Source: Kutzneria sp. CA-103260 (GTDB taxonomy: Bacteria > Actinomycetota > Actinomycetes > Mycobacteriales > Pseudonocardiaceae). Taken from it: a stretch of DNA of 64,000 bases. The position numbers and the translations under genes are program-made. Positions 26,997-35,049 of this stretch are shown piece by piece. The notes beneath the pieces were generated by a model. It made no database searches. It had not been told where the DNA came from and was given only the letters and a program-made list of their open reading frames with translations. Each line of letters begins with the position of its first letter. Position 1 is the stretch's first letter. Location of the stretch: NCBI RefSeq assembly GCF_018263855.1, contig NZ_CP073318.1:2666001-2730000 (forward strand), in the 5' to 3' direction.

Positions 26997-27478
26997 CCAC
27001 AGCCTTTCGGTCGTCTGCTGCAGGGGAGCCGTAGATGATGGCCACTGAGCAGGAACTTTCGTCTCGCCCTGGCAGGTGTAACAGGCAACAACTGGTGTCT
27101 CACGCGAGACTGGCAGAGGGGGATCAGGCTGTGGGGTTCAGTCGTGACTTGCTCTCAGCGCGTCGAGGTGTTCGCGGATCTGGATAGCGCGGTCCGGGTC
27201 ACCGTACTCGTCGAAAAGGCGGGCTGCCTCCTGCCAGCACCGGGTAGCTTCAGAACGTTACCCGGTGTTCTGCAGGGACATAGCCAGTATGTCCAACGGC
27301 TCGGCGACGAGCTCGACAAAATTGATCTCTCTGACTCGGCCCAGGGTGATCGTCTCTCGGCAGAGTGCGATGGTCGTCGCGTGCTCTCCCAACCGTTGCC
27401 ATACTTGTGCCAGCAAACGCAACGCATACCCCTCGCCAGACACGTCGCCAGCACGGTGACCCAGGGCCAGGCCGTGCT

Positions 27479-27502
27479 TGAGGTTCCCCCGGTAGCTCGG
27501 AG
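27479..27502 (+). repeat. Left terminal inverted repeat of the IS3 element
   Basis: 24 bases, TGAGGTTCCCCCG then a variable stretch and CTCGGAG, paired with 28786-28809. The target copy GCT lies just outside at 27476-27478. Confidence 0.88.
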
Positions 27503-27543
27503 ACTTTCAAACATGGTCCGATAGGGCCTGAAGGGAGTCATCC

Positions 27544-27855
27544 GTGGCAGCACCGAAGAAGTACCCCGACGAGCTCAGGGCCCGCGCGGTCCGGCTGTAC
27601 CGGGAGTCGGATCCGAAGCCGGTGATCCGCCGGTTGGCCGAACAGCTCGGCGTGCACCCCGAGGCGGTGCGCAACTGGATCCGCCAGGACGAGGCCGACC
27701 GCGGCGAGCGGGACGACCGGCCCACGACCAGCGAGTCAGAGGAACTGCGCCGGCTGCGGCGGGAGAACGCGGAACTCAAGCGTGCCAACGAGATCCTTAA
27801 GGCCGCGAGCGCTTTTTTCGCCTCGGAACTCGACCCGACCCGGCGACGGTCGTGA
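27544..27855 (+). CDS. IS3-family transposase OrfA
   Basis: 103 residues, starting at GTG after AAGGGAG. The N-terminal helix-turn-helix (PKKYPDELRARAVRLYRES, RRLAEQLGVHPEAVRNWI) is followed by a leucine-zipper-like helix (SEELRRLRRENAELKRANEIL). It binds the IS ends. Near its 3' end lies C TTT TTT C (27812-27819). A -1 slip there enters the OrfB frame with no stop in between, so an OrfAB fusion transposase is possible, as in other IS3 elements. Confidence 0.92.
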   Translation: MAAPKKYPDELRARAVRLYRESDPKPVIRRLAEQLGVHPEAVRNWIRQDEADRGERDDRPTTSESEELRRLRRENAELKRANEILKAASAFFASELDPTRRRS

Positions 27856-28778
27856 AGCTCGTGGGTCAGCTTCGTGGCCGCTTCGGGGTCGAGCCCGTCC
27901 TCCGGGTCCTCGGCGTCGCCTCGTCCACCTACTACGGCTGGCTACGCCGCCAGGCCGACCCGTCGCCGCGTCAGCGGCAGGACCAGGCGCTGGTCGCCGA
28001 GATCGTCGGCATCCACACCACCTCCGGCGGCACCTACGGCAGCCCGCGAGTACACGCGACGCTGCGCCGGCGCGGGGTTCGGGTGTCCCGCAAGCGGGTG
28101 GAGCGGCTGATGCGCGCCCACGAACTGCAGGGCGCGTTCCTGCGTAAGAAGTGGCGCATCCCCTCGACCCGGCGGGATCCTCGGGCCACACCGGCGCCGG
28201 ACCTGGTCAACCGGGACTTCACCGCCTCGGCGCCGGACCGGCTGTGGGTCGCCGACGCCACCCGCATCCCAACCGGTGCGGGCGCGTTCTGGCTGGCCGC
28301 GGTCCGTGACGCGTTCTCCAATCGAATCGTGGGCTGGAAGACCAGCGACCGTTGCGATACCAATCTGGTGCTGGGAGCGTTGGAGTACGCGATCTGGTCG
28401 CGCGACGTGCGAGACGGCCAGTTGATCCACCACAGCGACCGCGGCTCGACCTACACGTCGTTCCGGTTCGCGCAACGCTTGGCGGACAACGGGATTCTGC
28501 CGTCGATGGGCTCGGTGGGTGACTCCTACGACAACGCGTTGATGGAAAACTTCTTCTCCACGCTGAAGATCGAGTTGGTGTATCGGCACTCGTGGCGCAC
28601 CCGCGAGGAGGCCGAGAACGCGATCTTCGGCTATGTCGACGGCTGGTACAACACCGACCGTATCCAGAAGCAGCTCGGCTGGCTCAGCCCTGACGAGTAC
28701 GAAGCCGCCTGGCACACCACCCAAACCGGACACGGCGAGCCATCTATGATCCCTGGGACCTCGACAAGAGCCAGGTAA
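27852..28778 (+). CDS. IS3-family transposase OrfB (DDE integrase)
   Basis: 308 residues starting at GTG overlapping the orfA stop as GTGA. An HTH_21 segment (TTSGGTYGSPRVHATLRRRG) is followed by the rve core. The DDE residues are visible: the first Asp in WVADATRIPT, the second in HHSDRGSTYTS, and the Glu in DNALMENFFSTLK. The C-terminal NTDRIQKQLGWLSPDEYE is standard for the family. It probably acts mainly as part of a frameshifted OrfAB protein. Confidence 0.93.
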   Translation: MKLVGQLRGRFGVEPVLRVLGVASSTYYGWLRRQADPSPRQRQDQALVAEIVGIHTTSGGTYGSPRVHATLRRRGVRVSRKRVERLMRAHELQGAFLRKKWRIPSTRRDPRATPAPDLVNRDFTASAPDRLWVADATRIPTGAGAFWLAAVRDAFSNRIVGWKTSDRCDTNLVLGALEYAIWSRDVRDGQLIHHSDRGSTYTSFRFAQRLADNGILPSMGSVGDSYDNALMENFFSTLKIELVYRHSWRTREEAENAIFGYVDGWYNTDRIQKQLGWLSPDEYEAAWHTTQTGHGEPSMIPGTSTRAR

Positions 28779-28785
28779 CCAATCC

Positions 28786-28809
28786 CTCCGAGATTTCGGG
28801 GGAACCTCA
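28786..28809 (-). repeat. Right terminal inverted repeat of the IS3 element
   Basis: 24 bases ending GGGGGAACCTCA, the reverse complement of the left end with three mismatches. The second GCT target copy follows at 28810-28812. Confidence 0.88.
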
Positions 28810-28905
28810 GCTCGCCGTGTCTGACCGCCTCTCGGTAACGGCCAAGGCCGCTACATGCCCAACTGAGGTGGTACTCCACCACAGCCTCTGACCTCGTCGG
28901 GGACC

Positions 28906-29490
28906 GGCACGGGAAGCAGGGAGGCGGCGGTCCCCGTAGGCCCTTCCGCTAGCTGTACTACGTGATGCCGCTTGGCTATCCAGCGTTCGCTGTCGTAGAC
29001 GATGTTGTGGACCAGGCGCGTGCCGGGCGGTGTCTTGCGGTAACGGTTGGCGCTCCTCACCACGCGCTCGAGTTCCTGGTAGTAGCCCCGGTCTTGGGTC
29101 ACCGTCAGCTGGCCGCCGGCGGCGAGCACATCGGCCACCAACTGCGCCGTGGGGGAGAGCGCGCGTTCTCGTGGCGGCGTGATCGACGGCGCTCATGTCG
29201 GTGTTTTCGCGCGACTATGGTTGCTGGTGTGCGGGGACAACGGCCGCCTCGATGGAAACGCGCCGTGCTGGAGTAGAGGTCCCGGCATCAGTCACGGTCG
29301 CCGCCCACACGCTGTTCTTGGTGCTGATCGCGACGAGTCGGCGGCTTTGCAACCCCCCGGGCTGTGATCTTGTAGGCGTGCTCCGTCATGACCCCGGCCG
29401 GGCAGCCGTCGGCAATCCAGCGAACGACCCGTTGTTGCCGCTCGGTGAGCGGCACGGTCAGACGCACATTGCTCGTCCACGCGCACGTCG
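28906..29490 (-). pseudogene. Frameshifted small HTH-like actinomycete protein
   Basis: Minus-strand pieces read VRLTVPLTERQQRVVRWIAD and AYKITAR, then after a +1 change RRLVAISTKNSVWAATVTD, and in a further frame SPTAQLVADVLAAGGQL, YYQELERVVRSANRYRK and PVPVPDEV. This is the order of a common actinomycete family that I recognise only by pattern (an N-terminal winged-helix-like part followed by the LVADVLAAGG domain). At least two frame changes show that it is dead. It runs into the broken TPR gene at about 28905. Confidence 0.6.
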
Positions 29491-29939
29491 CATGGTCGAT
29501 GCGTTGCCGATAGGGTGACCCGAACCATCGAGATCATCACCGTCCGCGCATCGCACCCGCCTCGGCACGCCGCAACGGGTCACTGGTGTTCGCTGCCCGA
29601 CTGCTCGTCGTCGACGAGGTGGTCAGGGGACTGGGCGCGTTGGGCCGCGGCCATGTGAGGAGAGCTCGTATTATGCTGGCCAACTCACCACGGCGCCATT
29701 CTCCGTGAGCGCCGGATACGTAGTGAACACGCCCGGTGAAGGTTATGTCGTGACCTCTCCGACGGTGCAATGTCCAAGTCCAGGCTGGCGACTGTGTGTT
29801 CAGCCCGCCGGTCGGGTCCTGCGTCTCATGCGAGACACCAAACAGCCGTGGAGGATCATTGGATCCTGCCGTGTCGATGTCGGAAACGGCGACGGCTGAA
29901 GGCGGTGAACAACGGCGGGAGCGCCGGGTCCCAGCGGCA
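29491..29939. other. No recognisable gene
   Basis: About 450 bases between two pseudogenes. Short frames exist on both strands but none looks coding. It is probably eroded mobile-element DNA. Confidence 0.5.
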
Positions 29940-30310
29940 TGTCTTGGCTCACGTGTCGGCGAGGTCACCATCGCCCGCGGTCTCAGCCAGGATGGCATTG
30001 GCTGCCCTTCGGCGAGGCGGCCAGGACAGAACCGGCATCGCCGCGCAGACGGTTGGCAGGATGGCACCGTCCGCGCGATCCTGCAGAACCCCCGCTACAC
30101 CAGCTACGCCGTGTTCGGACGATGGACCAAGCACGAGGAGCTCATCAACCCTGACGATGTGGCGGCAGGCCATATCGTCCGGTTCCGGCGATCACACCCG
30201 CAGAACGTCGTGCGGTCCCGCCGACCAGCGCACCCCGCCATCGTGACGGTTGGAGAGTTCACCCGTGCCCAGCTTCGGCGCCGGTCGCACGCGACCAACA
30301 AGATCGCATT
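29940..30310 (+). pseudogene. Internal fragment of a serine recombinase
   Basis: About 120 residues match the middle of the intact recombinase at 24620-26371: GEVTIARGLSQDGIGCPSAR, DGTVRAILQNPRYTSYAVFG, EELINPDDVAAGHIVRFRRS, HPAIVTVGEFTRAQLRRRS. The catalytic domain and the zinc and coiled-coil parts are gone. It is a third copy of the same family on the island. Confidence 0.85.
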
Positions 30311-30397
30311 GCCTCCAAGCGGCTGCGGCTGCGGCTGAGCGGCGTCGGCTACCGTCAGATCGAAGATCCCGAACGCTCTCCCGGCTGGACTTCACTG

Positions 30398-30757
30398 ATG
30401 TCCGCCGAGGTTGACCGGCTGCTGGTGACGTGGGACAGGTTCACCGTCGCGCTGCGGATGAACGAGGGCTTCAACGGCACCGCCTACGCCGAGCTCAGGA
30501 GCGCGCTGACCGATCTCACGGCCGCCTGGCAAGGCATGGACGCGTTGCCCCGGCTGGGCGTGAACGTGCTGGTGGACATCGTGCCCACTGTGGACGCGAT
30601 GACCATGAGCTACCCGGCGCCAACCTCGTCCAAGATCGGGGAAGCCGTGTTCGAACTGCAGGAATTGATCGCCGAGTGCGTCGCGCTCAGCGAGCAGGAT
30701 GTCGAGTACGTCGAAAACCTGTCCGACGGTTCCTCAGACAGCGATCCAAGTGCGTGA
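30398..30757 (+). CDS. Hypothetical protein, 119 aa
   Basis: An acidic, mostly helical protein (MSAEVDRLLVTWDRFTVAL; ELRSALTDLTAAWQGMDALP; KIGEAVFELQELIAECVAL). I do not recognise a family. The same frame is open upstream for about 20 codons, so the gene may be a 5'-truncated remainder joined to the recombinase fragment, with the ATG as a chance start. It is convergent with the NB-ARC gene that follows. Confidence 0.45.
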   Translation: MSAEVDRLLVTWDRFTVALRMNEGFNGTAYAELRSALTDLTAAWQGMDALPRLGVNVLVDIVPTVDAMTMSYPAPTSSKIGEAVFELQELIAECVALSEQDVEYVENLSDGSSDSDPSA

Positions 30758-30872
30758 CGCATGCTCTGAACTGTGGCACCCGGTTTGTCGGCGGGGCCTT
30801 CTGCGTCGGCAGACGGTTCCAGGAAGCCGTGATCTCGGCGTTCGAGGAGTCCGCGCGCTTCGTGAACACGCG

Positions 30873-33491
30873 TCAGAGCACGAGGGTCTTGGAAACCCAC
30901 GCCCGCCACATGTGATCCTCGGCGGCCCGCATGCCCTCATCGTCGTTCAGGCTGGTGTAAAGGGACAACGCCTTGCGTTGCGCGTTCACGGCGTCAGCCG
31001 GCGCATTGAACCGTAAGCACATTCCAAGTTGATGCCAAGCTCGGGCCTCACGCCGTGTGTCCCTGATACGGTGGAACAAAGCGATCGCCTCACGATATGA
31101 CATGACTGCGGCGTCGATGGCCCCGGTCGCCGCATGCATGACGGCGATGTTCGCGAGTGTCATCGCTTGCCCGAACCAGTCATCACGGTCCTGGGTCAAC
31201 TCGAGTGCGGTCTGATGCGCGGCGGAGGCACCCGCAAGGTCCCCCAGCTTCACCAGGACGCACCCAAGGTTGTTCGACGTCATTGCCTCGCCGTGGCAGT
31301 CGTTCATGTGACGGTAGACCCGGACGGCTTCCCGATGTGCCGCCGCAGCGCCGGCCAGATCACCTTGCTGCTCTCTCGCTTCAGCCCGGCGGGTCCACAC
31401 CTGGGCAACAGTGCCTGTTGGCTTCTTCTGCTCCCCTAGGGCGATACTACGCTGGTAGGCCCCGTCGGCCTCCTCAGGCTGCCCGAGGCGCCGGTGGACG
31501 TAGCCGAGACTCGACCACGCATCGATCTCGGCCGTGACGTCACCCATTGACTGGCTGATCGTGATAGCCGTACGGTTTGCGTCGATGGCGTCACTGTTAC
31601 GGCCCGCGGCAAGTAGAGCGTGGGTCATGCCCAGCCGCGATTGCACCTCGGTCGCGTAGTCCCCGATTGTCCGGCACATCTGCGTGGCTCGCGAGAAAGT
31701 CTCGACTGCTTCCTCCAACTGCCGGTTATCTCTCAACTTGCAACCCAGATTCATTAACGCTGCCGCTTCTTTGCGAGTGTTTCCCGATTGCTGGTAGGAA
31801 TCGACGGCGGTACGGCTGGCCTGCAATGCTTCATCATGCCGCCCGACTCTTCCGAGTGCGGTGCCCAAGTTGTTCCATGCCTTGGCGGCGCTGTGAATGT
31901 CGTCGGTGCTGGTGTGTATGTCGATCGCGGTTCGGTAGAGGTCGATCGCTTCGATGGGACGGCCGACCTCCATGAGGGCGAGGCCGAGGTTGTTCGCCAT
32001 GTCCGCGCGCGTCGCCAGGTCGTCCAGGCTGCACGCGCTTGCGTACGCAAGCTGAGCGGTCACGAGTCGGTCGGCGATGATGCCATGCTTGTCCTGGTAC
32101 CACGTCAATTGACTGCACAGCACTGACGCGTAGCCGTATTCGCCCGATTCGGCGGCCCGGTGTGCGACCGCGAGCAGCGTGGCGTACTCGTTGTTCAGCC
32201 ACCGCAACGCGACGTCGCTGTTGGTGAAGCGGTTGCGAACCGGCTTGTCCGGCAGTGCGGTCTGGTGATGCATGGCGTCTTCGGCGGTGCGGGTGTAATG
32301 ATCTATCAGGCGGCGATTGGCAGCATGCAGGTCGGATGAGCTGAGGCCTGCGTCGTGGGTCGCGGTGTGGACGCGCACGAGGTCGTGCATGTGCCAGCGC
32401 TGGTCGGTGTGGGTCAGTAGGTGGGCCTGGCGCAGTGTGCGCAGCAACGGGACAGTGCGGCCCTCGGACGCGTCGTTGAGGACCGCGGCGACCGAAGTGG
32501 GGCATGTCGGTGTGACTGCCAGGCAGAGCAGCCGCAACAGTCGCGCCGCTGCCTGGTTTCGGCGAAACAAGCGGTGCCAGGACAGGTCAAGTACCGCGGC
32601 TACTGCCTGCTCGCCGTGGACAAAGCCAACGATTCCAGCCTCGGTCAGTTCTGCCGCGAGCTGACCGGCGGTGAGTTCGGGTTCGTCGGCGAGGATGGCG
32701 GCGACGATCCGCAGTGCGAGTGGGAGTCGTCCGCACGTGCGAACCAGTTCGCGTGCGCCGGCGGGATCGTCGGCGATTCGCCGGTCACCCCGTGCCAGAT
32801 CGGAGAGTGCGCTGTCGAGCAGCGTGGTTGCGTTGGCCGCGGTCGGGACGTCAAGGGAGAACCCGCGGGCCCCGGGAAGGGCCAGTGTGTCGCGGGTGGT
32901 GATCAATACCCGGTGTGCGTCGTGGGTGGGGAGCAGTGCGCGAATCTGGTCGGCGGCGGAGACGTTGTCGAACAGCAGCAGGACCGGGTCGCCGGCCCGC
33001 CCCAACGCGTCCAGTCGCTGGTGGTAGGCGGCCGCCCGTGCGCCGGGGTCGGCCGGAATGTCGGGCGGGTTGAGACCCAGGAGCTGCACCAGAGCGGGTA
33101 CCACGGCCTCGGCGCGAAGACCGCCGTCCGCGCGATACCCCAGCATGTCGACGGAGAATGCGCCCCCGGAGAACCTCTTGGCGTCGACTGCGGCCCGCAC
33201 GCACCGCATCGCCAGGGCGGTCTTGCCGACGCCGCCCATTCCGGCGATGTAGGAGACGCACGCGCCGGCATCGGGGCTCAGAAGGGAGGTGACGCGGGTG
33301 GATTCCTCGTTCCGTCCGACGAAGACGTCCGTGTTCGCCACTGAGGGGCCATGTACCGGCGTTACTGCGGCAACAGCTGTATGCGCGGGCGACCCGCCCA
33401 GGTTGACCGCGCCGATGCTGCCTGCTTGCACGACGGTCCCGATTGCCTGGCTGGAGTCGACGGTGTTGTGAACTTCTGTCAGCGTGTCCAC
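30873..33491 (-). CDS. NB-ARC/TPR STAND protein with N-terminal RHIM-like VQAG motif
   Basis: 872 residues, starting at GTG. The first 32 residues carry VHNTVDSSQAIG then TVVQAGSIGAVNLGG, the same motif type as the protein at 20905-23274. The NB-ARC domain follows (FVGRNEESTRV; P-loop AGMGGVGKTALAMR near 82; Walker B PVLLLFDNVS; CGRLPLALR), then a winged-helix segment (RWHMHDLVRVH) and about ten TPRs to the C-terminus. It is an AfsR-like signalling ATPase without a DNA-binding domain. The small plus-strand gene at 33542 is divergent, only 50 bases away, and could be its partner. The two VQAG proteins are paralogues, not recent copies. Confidence 0.85.
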   Translation of the reverse strand: MDTLTEVHNTVDSSQAIGTVVQAGSIGAVNLGGSPAHTAVAAVTPVHGPSVANTDVFVGRNEESTRVTSLLSPDAGACVSYIAGMGGVGKTALAMRCVRAAVDAKRFSGGAFSVDMLGYRADGGLRAEAVVPALVQLLGLNPPDIPADPGARAAAYHQRLDALGRAGDPVLLLFDNVSAADQIRALLPTHDAHRVLITTRDTLALPGARGFSLDVPTAANATTLLDSALSDLARGDRRIADDPAGARELVRTCGRLPLALRIVAAILADEPELTAGQLAAELTEAGIVGFVHGEQAVAAVLDLSWHRLFRRNQAAARLLRLLCLAVTPTCPTSVAAVLNDASEGRTVPLLRTLRQAHLLTHTDQRWHMHDLVRVHTATHDAGLSSSDLHAANRRLIDHYTRTAEDAMHHQTALPDKPVRNRFTNSDVALRWLNNEYATLLAVAHRAAESGEYGYASVLCSQLTWYQDKHGIIADRLVTAQLAYASACSLDDLATRADMANNLGLALMEVGRPIEAIDLYRTAIDIHTSTDDIHSAAKAWNNLGTALGRVGRHDEALQASRTAVDSYQQSGNTRKEAAALMNLGCKLRDNRQLEEAVETFSRATQMCRTIGDYATEVQSRLGMTHALLAAGRNSDAIDANRTAITISQSMGDVTAEIDAWSSLGYVHRRLGQPEEADGAYQRSIALGEQKKPTGTVAQVWTRRAEAREQQGDLAGAAAAHREAVRVYRHMNDCHGEAMTSNNLGCVLVKLGDLAGASAAHQTALELTQDRDDWFGQAMTLANIAVMHAATGAIDAAVMSYREAIALFHRIRDTRREARAWHQLGMCLRFNAPADAVNAQRKALSLYTSLNDDEGMRAAEDHMWRAWVSKTLVL

Positions 33492-33541
33492 GTGCAGATT
33501 GTCTCCAGCCGTGCGCTGGACCGATCAGCGGGGGTGTCCCT

Positions 33542-33829
33542 ATGTCGTTGTCAAGCCGCGGCTGCGGCGGGGACCGGTTCGGGATGCCGGTCACGATCGA
33601 ACAGTCAGGAGGGAGCGGCACGCCCATCACGGTCACGTACATCAACTGCGCCGCCGACGTCACCGTGACCGCGCAAGGAATCAACAACGGCGCCGCATAT
33701 GTCTACGTCAATCAGTGCTACAACGTCCCCAGCGGGGGTGGTCAGCAGTGGGTCTTCGGGCCGGGCTACATCCCGTTCCCGTCTGAGGACACGCACAACT
33801 GGAGTACGGCAATCTGCTTGTATGGCTGA
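33542..33829 (+). CDS. Small cysteine-containing protein of unknown function, 95 aa
   Basis: I chose the ATG at 33542 because it follows a GGGGG-rich site and removes an unlikely Cys-rich leader that shadows the NB-ARC gene. The sequence is beta-rich (MPVTIEQSGGSGTPITVTY, INCAADVTVTAQGINNG, AAYVYVNQCYNVPSGGGQQW) with three Cys after residue 30 and no signal peptide or membrane helix. I know no family. It is divergent from the NB-ARC gene and ends at a strong hairpin. Confidence 0.5.
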   Translation: MSLSSRGCGGDRFGMPVTIEQSGGSGTPITVTYINCAADVTVTAQGINNGAAYVYVNQCYNVPSGGGQQWVFGPGYIPFPSEDTHNWSTAICLYG

Positions 33830-33860
33830 TCGCCGGATTTCACGTAGTGAGTGATGCTCA

Positions 33861-33900
33861 TGACGGTGTTGGGGTGGTGACGCCCACCCCAACACCGTCA
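33861..33900. terminator. Strong bidirectional hairpin terminator
   Basis: A perfect 17-bp inverted repeat (33861-33877 with 33884-33900) around a 6-base loop lies between the convergent genes ending at 33829 and 33953. It probably ends transcription from both sides. Confidence 0.85.
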
Positions 33901-33952
33901 CGCTCGAGTCTGGGCGCGACCATGGCGGCGCTCTCCTTGCTCGAGCGGTCGG

Positions 33953-34402
33953 TCATCGGTGATGAATGTTGATCGCGTTGTCCCCGGTGGAGATTGTTCC
34001 GGTGTTGTTCCCGCCGACGACGACCCCGCCGTGACTCACGGTGGCGAGCACTGTGGCGGCGCCGGCGTCCTGGGCCTGGCGAACAACTTTGTCGAGGCGG
34101 TGGGCGAACTCAGCGTCATCTTCGGCGGCATCCTCGAGCGCCAGCTGCACCCGGGCCTTGGTCCGGTCGGCTACCTGTCCGGTGTCCGCAGCCTCCGCCT
34201 CCAGTCGCTCAAGTGAGGGATCCGAGCCGAGTTTGGTGACGACGACGTCGTGAACCCGTTCGAGGGTGAGGTCGATGGCCTTGTCGACGATCTCGTCTGC
34301 CTGCTTGCCTGCCCGGTTGGCCTTCCTGACTGTCCACGCGATCAAGAACCCCACCGCGACCTCGACACCTGTCATACCTACATGCCCGTCTGCTCGATCC
34401 AA
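33953..34402 (-). CDS. Small helical, probably membrane-associated protein with C-terminal STG motif
   Basis: 149 residues; an in-frame ATG at 34375 may be the true start. It has a hydrophobic N-terminal helix (VEVAVGFLIAWTVRKAN), then charged amphipathic helices (ADEIVDKAIDLTLERVHDVV; LALEDAAEDDAEFAHRLDKV), and ends with GGNNTGTISTGDNAINIHHR. The last 18 residues match the first 20 of the NACHT-like protein at 35050 (GSNHGILSTGAHAINIQ). The plan of membrane helix, helical spacer and short glycine/asparagine motif at the extreme C-terminus is that of a small effector or adaptor recruited by homotypic assembly. It is divergent from its likely partner. Confidence 0.75.
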   Translation of the reverse strand: MDRADGHVGMTGVEVAVGFLIAWTVRKANRAGKQADEIVDKAIDLTLERVHDVVVTKLGSDPSLERLEAEAADTGQVADRTKARVQLALEDAAEDDAEFAHRLDKVVRQAQDAGAATVLATVSHGGVVVGGNNTGTISTGDNAINIHHR

Positions 34403-35049
34403 CGCCGCCCTGGCGACGGCGCACTGTCACCGTGATGCTCGTACATCGCGGAGCGCATCGGACCGTAACAGCCACGCTCCACCCGTGTGGACAGGCTCAT
34501 CCGCCGGGGATCGGAATGCTCGGCCAGCGAGCCGTGCGGCTTGCGCCATCTCCATTGAGTGAACTGCTCTATCACCGTCTCCCAGAGGCCGATTCCTGTT
34601 CTTGCTGAAGGCGGATTCTGTCAACGGTGTGAGGGAAGAGGACGATCGGTGGACCGGGCCGGCTGTGCCGAGCATGAGGCTCGGAAGGCAGCGGGCCCGA
34701 GTAGGCCGTCTGAGGTGCGGGGGAGTGTCTTGTCATTGTTCCAGCAGGTCAGCAGAACACTCGCCCTGCTGGCGATCGTCTCGTATGCGCCGGCCGCATG
34801 GCGACCAGGATCGGCGATACGTCGCGGCTGATGTGACGCTGGGCTGTTCGGGTGATCGCCGGCGACATGGGCTCAATTGCGGCCGCACGACGGGTTTCCG
34901 TGGCAGGCTCGCGTGGTGGATGTCGCCGTTCTTGCCGTCGAGTTGCTTAGGACACAGGCCGGTGATGCTTCCGTCCGCTGCATGGACTTGGGTCGAACCT
35001 CCTCCGACATCTCGTCGTCCGGCGCCGGGACGATCAACTCCCATCGGCG
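34403..35049. other. No recognisable gene; divergent control region
   Basis: 647 bases between the divergent STG-motif pair. Frames on both strands are open in places but have no family signature and look like GC-rich shadows. Promoters for both genes must lie here. I see no convincing -10/-35 or palindrome. Confidence 0.45.

Larger units (their letters stand above)
27479..28809 (+). mobile_element. IS3-family insertion sequence, 1331 bp, complete
   Basis: The element begins TGAGGTTCCCCCG and ends with the inverse. The 24-bp terminal repeats match at 21 positions. It is flanked by the direct repeat GCT (27476-27478 and 28810-28812), the 3-bp duplication expected for IS3 elements. It holds orfA and orfB with a 4-base overlap and no visible damage, so it may still be active. 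It sits inside the TPR pseudogene. Confidence 0.92.
27138..28905 (-). pseudogene. TPR protein gene split by an IS3-family element
   Basis: Right of the insertion the minus strand reads EAVVEYHLSWACSGLGRYREAVRHGE; left of it, HGLALGHRAGDVSGEGYALR, LLAQVWQRLGEHATTIALCR, and later LFDEYGDPDRAIQIREHLDAL. Removing the IS and one copy of the GCT target duplication rejoins the frame exactly (RHGE-HGLALGH). These are TPR helices of the AfsR/NB-ARC kind. The 5' part of the gene is missing upstream, and an in-frame TAA interrupts the C-terminal part after SLQNTG. So the gene was probably already decaying when the IS landed, or has decayed since. Confidence 0.8.
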
